A stretch of 64,000 nucleotides of DNA from Humulus lupulus (Eukaryota > Streptophyta > Magnoliopsida > Rosales > Cannabaceae): NCBI RefSeq assembly GCF_963169125.1, contig NC_084802.1, forward strand, positions 12,276,896-12,340,895, written 5' to 3'. Shown here one piece after another: positions 11,774 through 23,517 of this stretch; positions within the stretch are counted from its first letter, which is position 1, and every line of letters begins with the position of its first letter. Made by a program: the position numbers and the translations under genes. The notes under the pieces are model-generated. The model did not search any database. It was not told the DNA's origin and was given only the letters and a program-made list of their open reading frames with translations.

Positions 11774-12629
11774 GGCCTTGTTTGGTATTGTTTTTTATTT
11801 TTTGTTTTCAAAGTTGTGTTCTCAGAAATGAGAACAGAAAACAACTTTTGTAGTTTTAAAAAAATAAGAGGTGTTTGGTTAATGTTTTCTAAAAATAATT
11901 TTTTAGTTTTATTTTTTTAAAATTTTAAATAAAAAGTTAACAAATATATTTACAAAGAGAAAAATCTTTTCAAAGTTTGTAATAAATAACGAGATAAAAT
12001 AATTTGAAAGAAAAAATGATGAAAAATACGGAGTAAGAAAGTAAAGACATAAAATTTGAAGAAATAGAAATTGAAAAGAAATAAATTGATTTAAGGAAAA
12101 ATGAGAAAGAAGGTGGTGAGAAAGCAAGTGAAGAGAGAGAAGCAAATAAAAAAAAAGTGATGAGAGTGTAAATGGTGAGAGAGAAAAAATAATGATATAT
12201 TAAGTGATGAAAAAAAAATTGATGACATAATAAGTGATGTAAGAGAAAATAAAAAGAAAGAAAATATAGAAATTGAGAATAGAAAAAATAGGGAGAGAGA
12301 AAGTGATAAAAGATAAAATAAGGAGATAAAAAATAACGAGAGAGAAAGTAATGTGAGAGAAACTAATGAAAGAGAAAATGATGTGATAATAAATGATATT
12401 AGATAATAATAATTAAAAAAATAAAATAAGAAAAAAAATATATAGACAACAAAAATTAAGAACAACAGAAAATAATTTTTTGTTATTCTCAAAATTTTCT
12501 ATTTTTTTGTAACTTTATTTTTAAAAAGTTATTTTCTAAATACAACGTGACACTCTAGTTTATTTTCAAAAAATAATTTTTAATTTTTAAAAACAAAAAA
12601 TAATTTTTTAGTTAAATAGTAAAACATCC
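11774..12629. mobile_element. Purine-strand-biased MITE-like element
   Basis: The left end reads GGCCTTGTTTGGTATTG. The right end read on the other strand starts GGATGTTTTACTATT, and both ends continue into similar TTTTTTATTTTTTGTTTT-type sequence, so imperfect terminal inverted repeats are likely. Between about 11940 and 12400 the plus strand is almost only A and G with scattered T. It is built of degenerate GTGATGAGAGAAA-like words. On the minus strand this gives an open frame very rich in Phe, Leu and Ser that I take as an artefact of composition. No target duplication was found. Confidence 0.45.
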
Positions 12630-13596
12630 ATTAAGTTTTTCTAAGCCCTCCTTTTATAAATTTTCAAGATTTAAGCGTCATTTAGCATATGACCTTAGAT
12701 TAATTGAGTGTTTTTTAGATGGAACAAGTAGAGTTAAGATTAATAGAAAATAAACAAATTAAATAATCTCTAAGTTATTATATTAGAGTTCACATCAAAT
12801 GCAGCTACGGCAATAAGTAATTATGGTGCTCTTAATATATTTTCTTATTCGCCACAATATATATATATATATTCTTATTTATTTAGGAAATAAATAAAAC
12901 AAAAAGTCTCTGAATGTATTTATTTAATTATTTTTGTATTGTTGCTTTAAGTTTATCATTGGTCAGAACACGTCTCTACGAGTGACACACACAGTTGTGT
13001 AAATGCCTAGAATTAGTTAGATATATCAATAATAATTTTAGAAAGAATACAACTCTAAGAAAATCGTTCAACTCCTTCACGTCGTTTACCGAGTCAGGCC
13101 CATGTATAGCGACTTATCCTACCCAGGCCCATATTTATATATATATATATACTTAAATTTTACTTAAAAGAATAATCACTTTTTAATTACATCTTACCAA
13201 GAGTAATTACATGAGATTTTGGTGAGAATGGTATTTTTTTTTAATGTGATTTTGTACTCAGGACTTATTTTGATAATTTTTTTGTAAAATTGTCTTTATA
13301 TAAAAATTTGATCGATTGTCTAAATATTTCGATCGGTTATCAAAAAATTTCGATCAGTTGTCTAAAATTTTCGAATCAGAAATCATTTTACAAACAATTA
13401 TCAAAACTAGACTAAAATTCAAAATAACTTAATAATAACTTTTCATTATTTTAATCAATGAAAAATAACATTATCTTATCGATCAATTTTTAAACAAAAA
13501 TATCTACATATAATATATATAAGATAAAATATTAAAAAGTCTATGGTAAAATTAAATAAAATTTCAGTAGCAACATATTTATAAATACTTTATGGA
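12630..13596. other. AT-rich intergenic DNA
   Basis: No gene was recognised. There are short TA repeats near 12858 and 13136. Confidence 0.4.
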
Positions 13597-13754
13597 TCTA
13601 TTTATATAAAAAATGTGTAGATAACAAAAATTCTTGGTTTTAATAATTTGTTTATAACTTTAACGGAATATTCTAAATATTTAACAGAATATACATTTAA
13701 AACTAATTAAATATATATTAATTATATTAATATTAATTCAAATGTTATAAAATA

Positions 13755-16054
13755 GAATAATTAACATTTTTGCCCCCCGAACTTATGATACTATTAGATC
13801 GTGCCCCCTAAAATATACAGTCTATTAAAAACTCTCCCTGAAATATATCATTTACAGAAACCTAGTCCTTCCGTCAAGTTTCGCTCCATTTTGTCGTTTA
13901 AACGCTGATGTGACATTATAAATTTTGATAAATTAGCATTTTTGCCCCCTCCCCCAAACTTTGACTATTACTAAATCGTGCCCCTTTTTATTAGAAAAAT
14001 TAATTAAAAAAATGAATTTTTGTATTAATTATTAAAAAATTAATTCATGCCTAATAAATTTTTTTAAAAAATAAAAAACTAAAACAGTAACATTAAAAAG
14101 AAAAATGTTAAATCTTTGAAGAAAAAAAACTTAGTATTAGTTCAAATTTATAATAATTTAATTTATAAAAATTCAAAGTTAAATGAAAAAATCTAAATAC
14201 CAAACTAAATACACATTCTTTGTCAAAAAAAAAATACTAAATATACATTCAAATTCAAATCACATTATACATCTCTTTTTTCTTTTTTTTAAAAAAAAAA
14301 AGAAAAAAAATTATAACAAAATAAAACGACTGGAGTCGTGCAACTCAAAACCCATCATGAAGAAATCGTTTCTTTTTTACATTATAACAAAAATAAATAG
14401 ATTTCTAATATGGATCTATTGAATTAATTAAGAATTTATTTATCATTCATATTTGATTTTTTAATATCTAGAGTGAATTTTAATTTGATATTTTATTTTT
14501 TATTTCACTCATATTTGTTAGATATTTGGTTTTTTTTTTAAATCTAGAGTGAATTTTAAAGATTTTATTAGAGTTCAAATAACTTTTATTTAATTTTTTA
14601 AGATTTCAATTAATATTTGAATTATTTTTATAATAATTAATAAAAAATAGATTTTTTTGTAATTTTAAATTATTTTCTTAATATAAAAGAGGGAACAATG
14701 TTTTAGTCACCAGTGTTTGATATTCCGTTTTTAGTAATTACCAAATTAATTAAACCATGTGAATTAATTAAGGTGCGGAATGGTAATTAAATGTTTAAAC
14801 AGATGTTTATTCTGTCGGGACAAAATCCAAACTTGTCACCACAGAAACTGAACACAATAAAAATACAGTGCAAAAACAATTAAAGAACACAACAAATTTT
14901 TACAAGGTTCAGAAATTCTTTCGGATAACTTACTCCATGGGGCCACGCCTAGAGAATAAAATCAATTAATAAAGAATCACAAGTACAAAATATTGACTTA
15001 TACAAAACAAGACTCTCTCTTGAGATTTGCAACAACTTTGTTGTACTTCTCTTCACCAATCTGATCTTGATTGAAACGCTCAACCACTGGAACTCTCTTC
15101 AATGGGCAGCGAGTGCTTGCATCCTCCCGACACAAGGCTTGTAAAAATCATCTCCCGAAGATTATAAAAGTTGTGTTCAAATTACAAAATGTATTCACTC
15201 ATAAACGTGGTATAAACTCACCACAAGTACTAAACACTCGTTTTTAACAAGATCACGTGAATACTATGATCTTAAATACAAAGAAGGAACTCTCACAAAT
15301 ATTACAATATACTCACAAATTATGCTTCTAAGAGTTCACTTTTTCTCAAAGCCTTAGAGACATATTTATAGAGTCCATTTCGTGCTCATAAAGACTGAGA
15401 ATGAATCTCCTAATAAAGGCAAGAATATTTGAAGATATTTTTTATTAATGAAGAATCGCCTGTTTTAGAAGATGCTGATTCAACAGATACGATTTTGGTG
15501 GAGACAGCTGATACCTGTGTCGGATCAAAATGCTCAAGATAGAAATAACAATTAATGACACCAAAGATTGAGTTTTCAAAATTTTATAATCTTGAGCTAT
15601 ACGAAAATTTAAGGTCAAATATTTCATAAATGACTTTGAGTAAGTACTAAATATTTGCTTTAAATAAACAAGATATATCTTCCCTTTATAATCAAATTGA
15701 TAATATAAAGTTAAATAAGGAATGTAAATATTCCGAAAATCACAAAAAAGAGAAAGTGAATTCCGAAAATCACAATAAAATGAAGACAAAAATTGATCTT
15801 TTAATTAAAAACTAAAAAGTATGCCAATTTTATGATTTACAATGTTCAAGGAGCAAAAATGCAAATTTTCTATTCACGGGATTGACGTGCCAATGCCACA
15901 TGAGAGTTTAAATGAAAAAATTGAACGGAAGCTAACATAATTACTATGTTTCTGTAAATGAAAAAGTTTAGGGGGAATTTTTAACATATCGTATATTTTA
16001 GGAGATACGATGTGATAGTGTCAAAAATACGAGAGGCAAAAATGTTAATTATTC
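13755..16054. mobile_element. Mutator-like element with long terminal inverted repeats
   Basis: The left end reads GAATAATTAACATTTTTGCC, and the right end on the opposite strand reads the same for 21 bases. Similarity continues with gaps for at least 150-200 bp, including CCCTAAAATATAC and CATTTACAGAAAC in both arms. Flanks read TTATAAAATA on the left and TTTAAAATAT on the right, an imperfect duplication of about 9 bp. It sits inside a Helitron-like element. No transposase frame was found. Part of the interior (about 14.78-15.8 kb) looks like an inserted LTR. Confidence 0.65.
14780..15800 (-). mobile_element. Probable LTR fragment or solo LTR inside the Mutator-like element
   Basis: On the minus strand a TATA box (CTCTATAAATATG, about 15372-15352) is followed by a leader-like region of normal base composition. 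The latter contains segments common in plant LTR leaders, such as TTTTTACAAGGTTCAGAAA (plus strand, about 14907-14925). No coding capacity and no clear TG/CA ends or target duplication were found, so limits are approximate. A small non-LTR gene fragment is an alternative. Confidence 0.35.
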
Positions 16055-16461
16055 TTTAAAATATTATTACGATAATAATATATAATCCTAATTTTTTACT
16101 AGTTATATTAATTAATCTGAATTCAAATATTATAAAATATTATTATTATAATAATAATATTTAATACAAAATTAGATATTTAATACTTATATTAATATAA
16201 ATTTAAATATTATAAAATATCATTATAACAATAATATATAATACATAATCTTAATTGTTATTAAAAATTATCATTTATATTTAAAAAAGTTATTATATAT
16301 ATAATGTTAAAAAAATCATAAATAATATTTTAGCTTAATTTTTTTTTTAATATGTTTATGTCATTTTTTTATATATTATATTGTTTATTTATATGAAATT
16401 TATATGACAATAATATAAATTTAATAAAAATAATTAATAAATTATGTAAATTTGTGTCTAG

Positions 16462-17085
16462 TATATATATAATAGTGAAAGATAAAATGAGGAGAATTTA
16501 CGACTATATCTCACGTGTATATGACATTAAAATAATATAGAAATTACATACTACTCAACAAAATATGTATATAACATAGTTTTACAGGACGCGACTAAAA
16601 TGATACATACGTTTTTGTGTACCACTACGATAATAATTCAGCTTTACACATATAGCCATCAGTTTTTTTATCAGATGATATTTATTATAGTTACAATGAA
16701 TCTCGTACAAATTTTTAGAAAAACAATACTTTAGGGTGCTAAAATAGAATCTAAAATAATATATGTGCAGATGACGATATTGAAAGTTTAAAACTTTATA
16801 TTAACATCTTAAATTATTTAGATTTTTTTTGAAATTTTAAAGTTCATTGTAACTACAAAAAATTGAAATCATAACTTATACACATAAAAATAAACAATTC
16901 ACCATAATAGTGCATAAAAAACATGCACTATTATAACCGTGACCAAATTTTTACATATACAAATTTACTTTGGAAATTAAAAAAAAATACTTGATAAAAA
17001 CCATGTAGACCCATTTCGAAATTAATCAAAGAAAAAAAAAACTTTCAAACCCAGAATTGCAACTTAATTTACAATTCTTTAATAT
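16462..17085. other. AT-rich DNA with a possible decayed foldback
   Basis: No gene was seen. Around 16610-16950 two arms share TATAGTTACAATGAA-like and TTCATTGTAACTAC-like sequence in opposite orientation, suggesting an old foldback element with worn ends. Confidence 0.35.
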
Positions 17086-17460
17086 GGATGCTACCTTAGC
17101 CCCTGGTAGGAGTCTTTCTGTTTTCGACGTATAGGTAATTATAATTCAAATTTATTTTATATGATGTTGTACATCGTGGTTATAGGAGTCATCTCACCAA
17201 TTTTTTAGAAATTATAAATAATTTACGATATCCAAAACATTGGTCAAAAAGTCAATTACACACGTGTTTTTTTATACACGTGCAACTAACGATTTTAAAC
17301 TCTTGTTTTCGACATTGTAAAATATTCAAAATTTTCTAAAAACTGGTGGGATACCTACTATAACTACAATATATAACGTCATATAAAAAAAATTGGGTTA
17401 TAATTTTTCTACGTACCAGAAATAGAGACGTCCCTACCGATAGGGGCTAAAGTGGTATCC
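17086..17460. mobile_element. Foldback MITE, family FB1, copy 1
   Basis: The 375-bp unit starts GGATGCTACCTTAGCCCC. Read from the other end it starts GGATACCACTTTAGCCCC. Each arm is about 180 bp, meeting near a short CACACGTG...CACGTG centre at 17260-17282. Within each arm is the family core TTTATATGAYGTTRTA followed by GTTATAGKAG. It has no coding capacity. Other copies lie at 17501, 22590 and 42068. Confidence 0.75.
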
Positions 17461-17500
17461 TTACTATGGAATTTCCCAATATATATAGGAAAATTCTATA

Positions 17501-18052
17501 ATAGGGACATAGCTTTTCTCTGTCCTAGTAGGAACGTTTCTATTTTTAGCACGCAAAGAAATTAACTTATTTTTTATATGACGATATTCATTGTAGTTAT
17601 AGTAGACATTCTACTAATTTTTAGGAATTCTAAATAATTTACGGTGCCGAAAACATACTTCAAAACTATATGTTTCACGCACGTATAAAATAAGCTTCAA
17701 AACAAACTGTTTTTATTTTTTCGACACATAAATAGGTTACAATCTAATTTTTTTATATGATGATGTACAATATATTATTTAGAGCCTCCCACAAATTTTT
17801 GTAAAATTTTGAATAATTAAGATACCAAAAACATGAAACAAGTTGTTTTGAAGTCTATTTTATACGTTCGTGAAATAATTTATTTTGAAACATGTTTTGG
17901 GAATCATAAATTATTCAAAATTTTCTAAAAATTGGTAGGATATCCTAAATAACTATATTGTATCTCATCATATAAAAAAAATTGAATTATAATTTTTTTA
18001 AGTGACAAAAATAAAAACATCCATATACTAATGAGACAAAAATCATGCCCCC
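17501..18052. mobile_element. Foldback MITE, family FB1, copy 2 (expanded centre)
   Basis: The outer arms (17501-17690 and about 17900-18052 on the opposite strand) share GGGACATAGCTTTTCTCTG versus GGGGCATGATTTTTGTCTC and the same TTTTTATATGAYGA core as copy 1. The centre (about 17690-17900) holds another pair of arms, so this may be one copy inserted in another. It lies 40 bp from copy 1. Confidence 0.55.
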
Positions 18053-18682
18053 ACACACTGTGAACTTCCACTATATATATGTCTACAATGTATGACTTTT
18101 AAACTCACTCACAATTATATATGAAGTTCACAATATTGAAAGAGAGGTATATGTGATAGGGAAGAAAAAGAGAATGATAAAGATTTTAGACAAGAATGAA
18201 TGTCAACTTTGGTTGACCTTGGTCAACTATATTAATATCATAAACTTTGACTATTAATATAATAGGTACACGTTGGACATTTTAGCCTATAGGGTAGGTG
18301 TTGTAGGTCTACTTACGAAACTCTGATACGCGTTTTGTGTCTTATTTTATTTTTTAGTGCCAAATGTCAATTAATAAATTGATTTTTTTTTAAATGAAAA
18401 TAAATAGTTATACAAAATTTTAAACTTGAAAAATTTGAGGACGAAAATTAGCAAACTTTTAGAAGATCCACACCATGTATATGGTCAAGTACCAAATAGG
18501 TAGCTAATAATTTGTAAAAAGTGAATTATGACAAAAACATGTATATCATACAAATTATAAAGTCAATAGGGGCCAAAATTTCGCCTGAATAAAAACTTTT
18601 CCTTATTTTTTATTTCCAAATTCTTCCTACTAATTTTTATTTTTTGTTATGGTCACTTTGAGTTCCTCTAGCTATAATGAAA
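18053..18682. other. Intergenic DNA
   Basis: No gene was recognised. A TTGACTTTGGTCAA-like cluster near 18205-18255 contains W-box cores (TTGAC), but no gene is attached to it. Confidence 0.35.
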
Positions 18683-18783
18683 GGAGAAATTTACGCATAT
18701 CACTAAAATTTAAGAAAAAAATTATATTTATACTATAGCATGATCTTTTTTTGCTTTTTTATGATTCAAAGTTTTTTTTTTAT

Positions 18784-18943
18784 AGTTAGACGACGTCTTC
18801 ATCCTCGCACAGTCGGACTTCATCTTCCCTGATGAGGCAACGGCAAAGAACCCAAGGAGGCATCGAACTCTGCTAACCAGGAAACTAGCCTTCACGCCGC
18901 TTAGACCTTCCGCCTTTGTCCCTCCGCTCCTCCATCGAGAAAA
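18784..18943 (+). pseudogene. Captured gene fragment of unknown origin
   Basis: An open frame of more than 50 codons (DDVFILAQSDFIFPDEATAK at its start) with GC content well above the surroundings runs up to the PP2C fragment. I do not recognise the protein. It may be a second captured exon joined to the PP2C piece. Confidence 0.35.
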
Positions 18944-19245
18944 ATGTTGGAGCTTTACCGGCGGCAGCCATTGGAGAGGTGCTTTGGAGTTGGAAATGGT
19001 GGTGATGAGCTTCTATGGCATATGGACCTCCAGCCTTCTGCTTCAGGAGACTATTCCATAGTTATGGTTCAAGCCAATTCGTCTCTTTGAAGATCAAGGA
19101 CAAGTATTCACTTCTCCTTCCGGCACGTATGTTGGTATCTATGACAGTCATGGTGGTCCTGAAGCTTCTCGATTCATCACCAACCATCTCTAGCTCTTTG
19201 TCATTGGAGTAGATTTGGCAAAGAATCCAAAAATCAACATATGAA
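18944..19245 (+). pseudogene. Protein phosphatase 2C fragment, frameshifted
   Basis: The reading starts at an ATG (18944) with a Leu/Arg-rich segment, then LLWHMDLQPSASGDYSI and VQANSSL, the N-terminal signature of plant clade-D-like PP2C phosphatases. One extra T near 19090 shifts the frame. In the next frame EDQGQVFTSPSGTYVGIYD and SHGGPEASRF follow, then a TAG near 19192. In active PP2Cs the metal-binding segment is DGHGG; here it reads DSHGG. Only about 80 residues of a protein usually near 380 are present, so it cannot be functional. PP2Cs remove phosphate from Ser/Thr. The fragment sits between the conserved ends of a Mutator-like element, so capture from a host gene is the likely origin. 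Confidence 0.75.
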
Positions 19246-19998
19246 TTGCATAAGTTTTTTTAGAAACTTTGGAGTCGCGACCTCATTAATTGCCTTGTCG
19301 TCATACACATGAACTCCATTTTCCTTCCTGAACTACTTCCCATACGTGGAGAATAATATAAAAAAATAATTTTTCTTACCAAGAAGACATTTCTTTAAAG
19401 AAACGTGTCATTTCACAAAAAATAAAATAAAAGGAATGATGAAACGTGGAGACTCATACATGGAGGCTCAAAACGTGGAGACTCATACATGGATGCTCAA
19501 AATCATAAGCACTTTTTTTTGTGAGGGCTGGCTGCAAGTTTTGGGGTTTTTTCAATGTTGTTGTTGTCGTATTGCATTTAAGTTACTTTTTTGATATTAT
19601 ATTGCAGTGTGTTGCTTTTTTAAAATGTAATGGGTTACACTGTGTTGTTGTGTGATTGTTATTTTTGTGTTGTTTATCTTCTCTGTATAGTTGTTTTCAT
19701 GTTGGTTTTTTGTTGTTTATGTTTATATATAGTTGTTCTGTTATTGTGTTGATATCTAATTGATATTTAGTTGTTTTCAGATATATTTTGATTTAAAAAA
19801 AAAAAAACATGTTAGCATGCAATGGGTTGTTGTCTTATTGTTGTTTTTTGTTTTATTGGCACCATATTTTTATAATTATAAAATTTTTAAAAATGTATTT
19901 TTGAAAACTTAAGGAGTATTTTTGAAGAAAAAAAATCAGGAATACTAAAAAAAAGTAAAAAAAAAAACACCAAAAAAATATATTTTTGAAAAACCCCC

Positions 19999-20691
19999 TA
20001 ATTAAAACTAGGCTATGCACCACCCGAGTAAACTTTAACAACTTCTATCATCAAAAAATACCACGTTTGTTTGGGATAAAATTATAGTCGGATATTATTT
20101 AGTTTTTTTTTTAATAAATAGTTAGCTGATTTTTTTAAATTAATATATATATATGTGTGTTTATAGATCTAAAGGTTTCTCTTAAATCTTTCTAATTTAG
20201 AAGGTTTCATTTCATGTGATAATTAGTCTTTGAAAAATCAACTAAAATATCTTTTTGTTTTGAATTAAGTGATGAAGAATAACAAAACGTGAAGAACGCA
20301 TAGATTTTTTATAACAAAAGTCAACAATGTTGAAAAAACGTAATAATATGTAAGACCATACGGATGTTTAAAACTCTATAGGATAGTCGATCATCGCTAA
20401 CGATGAAAACTACTCTAGGGTTTTAATTAACTTTATTTTGGATCTCTAACATTATTGCTTCTTAATTATTATTTTTTTGCCAATTTAATCACTAAGAAAT
20501 GTTCATCTGTAATTAAGTTATAAAAAAAATAAATAGGAAGTACCTTACTACTATTTTTTTTTTTTTGTGGCAAATTTCTTTTTATATTTTTCTATATATT
20601 GTATATTCCCATTTCCCTAAAAACAAGAGAAAATTAATAAAAATTATTAAATTACATATCTTTTTGTCAAAAAAATTGACAATTGTTAACA
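19999..20691. other. Intergenic DNA
   Basis: AT-rich sequence; no gene or repeat with clear ends was recognised. Confidence 0.4.
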
Positions 20692-21342
20692 TCTCTTTTA
20701 TATAATAAGTGTGTAAATAATGGAAATTTTTTATTTTAACAGTTTTTTATTTTTTTAAGGTTAACTTTAACGAAATATTCTTATATTTAAAAGAATATTC
20801 TTATATTTAAATGTAGTTTGTAAATAATTAAACTTAAATAAAATAAATTAAAATAAGATATTTTTGAGATATTATATAATAATTATTATTTAACAATAAT
20901 AAATAATTAAACAAATTAAAATATGATATTTTTGAGATATTTTACAATGATAATTATTTAAAAATAATAATATCATATGTTTTATAACTTAAATATAATT
21001 TAATTAAACTTAAATTCATTTATTAGAATAATATCATATTAAATATATAATATAATTTATTATGAATTAGCAACAAATTATTTTTAAAAAAAAAACTAGC
21101 AAGAAACTTAAATTTAAATTTCACACATAATATTTAATATTACATTAAACATATAATATATGATCTCTTGTTGTCCTTCCTAAATTCAAAAACTATAATA
21201 AGTATAAACTTAAACAAAAATAAATAAATTATTTAATTAAAATATGATATTCATTTGAAATTTATATGATATTAATATAAATTTAATAAATTTTATAATT
21301 AAAACTAAGTAAACTTACCTATTGAACGTTGCATGTATGTAG
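20692..21342 (+). mobile_element. Helitron-like non-autonomous element, copy 2
   Basis: It starts TCTCTTTTATATAATAAGTG after an A and ends in GTAG (a one-base variant of CTAG) before T. The body shares long stretches with the copies at 42501 and 43213, for example AAACTAGCAAGAAACTTAAA and TATTTTTGAGATATT. No protein is encoded. A TA dinucleotide run follows the end at 21343. Confidence 0.6.
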
Positions 21343-22589
21343 TATATATATATATATATATTTTGTTGGACTTTTAAATTCAATAACACAATATTACAAA
21401 ACAAAATCTTTATTGCCCCTATTAGTATTATTTATTTATTTTTACCTTTTCAATACCCCACTTGAATTAATTAATATTTTGGAATGTATACACTGAGGTT
21501 TCAAGATCATCACCTCCTTAGCTGTGAAAAAAAAAAAATTTAAAAATCCTCACATATTCACTTGGCTGATCCATGTTTAATTTATTGCTCAAGTGACGTC
21601 CAACTAAGTTAATTGTCACTATATATATTAAATATGGTAGTTATAATTAATTAAAAACAAACAAAAATTGTAATGATAATAAAAATAATAACACAATCTT
21701 CTAATATTTATAGATGTAACCGGTGAGAATAACAAGTACTTTTATTTATTATGCAAGTAGCTACTACTTTATTGATTATATATATATTTTTTAATGTTGA
21801 TGTGATGATAAGCTTTAAAACATAAGAGTAGTTTAATTAGTTCGAACACAAACTTTTTAGGTAAAATATATAATTTATTATTGATTAATGACTAACAAAA
21901 TTTATGATCAAGTGATGACCCACGTGTATGTGCTTAGTTAAATTTTAAATTAGAGAACTAAAATGAGACAAAAAAAAAATCAAAGCTAATCTCAACAACA
22001 TGATATTGATTTAATTATTATTGAATTATGAATTTAATTAATTAAGCCAAAATAATAATATATATGTTTATAGATATTTAAAAGCTTTCCTCTTTTGGAG
22101 TCCGTTGTTTGAAGAACATGAACTAGTGGATTAACTTAACTTAACGTTTTTATAGTATAAATTTTTATATAAATATAAATATACGTATAAAATAATGATG
22201 TTTTTAATGTTTATCTATTAAATATTGTACTAATTATTCTGTGTGACGTAGTATAATGCAATATGGGTGCCATGCATGAACAATAACTTTTTCAAAGTAG
22301 AAATAATTAAAAAAATATTCAGATAATAACGCCACTTGTTCATTACAACGCATTAAAGATATAATTAAATTGAATGATAACTTATAACAATTATACTCAC
22401 TAAAATAAATTAAAAAAATATCTTCATCTCACATGCCAAAGTGAACTAGTGGATAAGATTAAAAGGCAATACTATAGTTATTTACATGTATAATTTTGAC
22501 AAGTAGTCAACTGGCTTATCTTCATTAATATGATAAATATAAACAAATATATCAAATAAGAGAATTGTGTGGTTCACCCCTTACCACCT
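21343..22589. other. AT-rich intergenic DNA
   Basis: No gene was recognised. TA runs occur at 21342-21360 and near 21776. Confidence 0.4.
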
Positions 22590-22998
22590 TACCCTTGTAT
22601 GGGATAGTAAGGGGTGCATTGGTGCATTCTCTTCGTGTTTTTGGCACATGAATAATTTTAATTCTATTTTTTTGTGTATGATGTTATAAATTGTAGTTAT
22701 TTAGGACATCCTGTAAATTTTTATAAAATTTTGAATAATTTATAATGCCGAAAATAAAGTTGATCAAATAATTTGTTACACCCGTACCTGTTTTATTTTA
22801 TACGAGTATGAAATAGATTCTTTGAACCTTGTCTTCAGTACTATAAATTATTTAGAATTTTCTGAAAATGTACAGATTGTCCTAAATAACTACAATATAT
22901 TCCGTCATACAAAAAACTTTGGATTAAAACTATTCGTGTGCTGAAAATACGAAAGGGGTACACTGGTGTAACCCTTTCTTTTAGGGAGGGGATACACC
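22590..22998. mobile_element. Foldback MITE, family FB1, copy 3
   Basis: The left arm contains GTGCATTGGTGCATTCTCTT and TTTTTGGCACATGAATAATT. The right arm, read in reverse, contains ACACCAGTGTACCCCTTTC and TTTTCAGCACACGAATAGTT. The shared core (TGATGTTATAAATTGTAGTT, then ATTTAGGACATCCTG) is the same as in the copies at 17086, 17501 and 42068. Ends are approximate. A half copy lies at about 23035-23110. Confidence 0.65.
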
Positions 22999-23125
22999 AT
23001 AAAAACTCCTCATAAAATGTTGGCAAATTCTAGAATGCACTCCTTATTTTTGGGTATGACGGTGGTGCATCTATTTGTATTTTCGGCACGTGAATGGTTA
23101 GAATTCTATTTTTATATATATAATA

Positions 23126-23508
23126 GGGTAGGTAACCATTTGGTACCCTATATTTTTGCAAAGTATCATTTTGGTACCATCTGTTTTCAATAATGCTTAT
23201 ATGGTACCTTATATTTTAAAATTGTACATATTTGGTACCCTAAACTCAAATTTAATTAATAAAATTTTACCAATTTAATCAAACTGCTGCCAATTATGTA
23301 AGTTCTAAATTTAAATTTAATTACTTAATTACATATAATTAATGACAGTTTGATCATATATTGACAAAAATTTATTTATCAAATATGAGTCTAGGGTATC
23401 AAATATGTATAATTTTAAAATACACGGTACCATATGAGCATTATTGAAAATAAATAGTACCAAAATGATACTTTGCAAAAACATACGGTACCAAATGAAT
23501 AAATTCCC
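23126..23508. mobile_element. 383-bp MITE with 9-bp target duplication
   Basis: It is flanked on both sides by TATATAATA (23117-23125 and 23509-23517), the 9-bp duplication expected of Mutator-like elements. The arms match over about 130 bp with GGTACC-containing words, for example CATTTGGTACC and TTTTGCAAAGTATCATTTTG on both strands. It is non-coding. It follows directly on the half FB1 copy at 23035-23110. Confidence 0.75.
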
Positions 23509-23517
23509 TATATAATA

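Larger units (their letters stand above)
13597..16461 (+). mobile_element. Helitron-like non-autonomous element, copy 1, interrupted
   Basis: The start TCTATTTATATAAAAAATG follows an A, and the end CTAG (16458-16461) is followed by T, matching the A^TC...CTAG^T rule of Helitrons. After the start comes the family signature GTGTAGATAACAAAAATTC, also present in the copies at 20692, 42501 and 43213. A 2.3-kb Mutator-like element (13755-16054) sits inside, so the Helitron itself is only about 560 bp. It has no RepHel gene and depends on another element. The sequence is strongly diverged from the other copies. Confidence 0.6.
18683..19998. mobile_element. Mutator-like element carrying gene fragments (Pack-MULE type), copy A
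   Basis: The left end GGAGAAATTTACGCATATCA matches the left end of copy B at 25908 (GGAAAATTTACATATATCA). The right subterminal 400 bp, rich in TAGTTGTT and ending TTTTTGAAAAACCCCC, matches copy B's right side. Flanks TAATGAAA and TAATTAAA are an imperfect duplication. Between the shared ends is unrelated, more GC-rich gene-like sequence (about 18784-19330) that includes a PP2C fragment. An element with conserved ends and different gene fragments inside is the mark of a Pack-MULE. Copy B has an exact 9-bp duplication, which supports the Mutator assignment. Confidence 0.65.

Noticed and set aside
12091..12492. 133-codon minus-strand frame rich in Phe, Leu and Ser resembling a membrane protein
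   Set aside because: It is the mirror of a purine-only strand (AG-rich words), so its hydrophobic look is a composition artefact.
15445..15789. 114-codon minus-strand open frame
   Set aside because: It falls in the probable LTR inside the Mutator-like element, with no domain signal and a frame that crosses the LTR leader.
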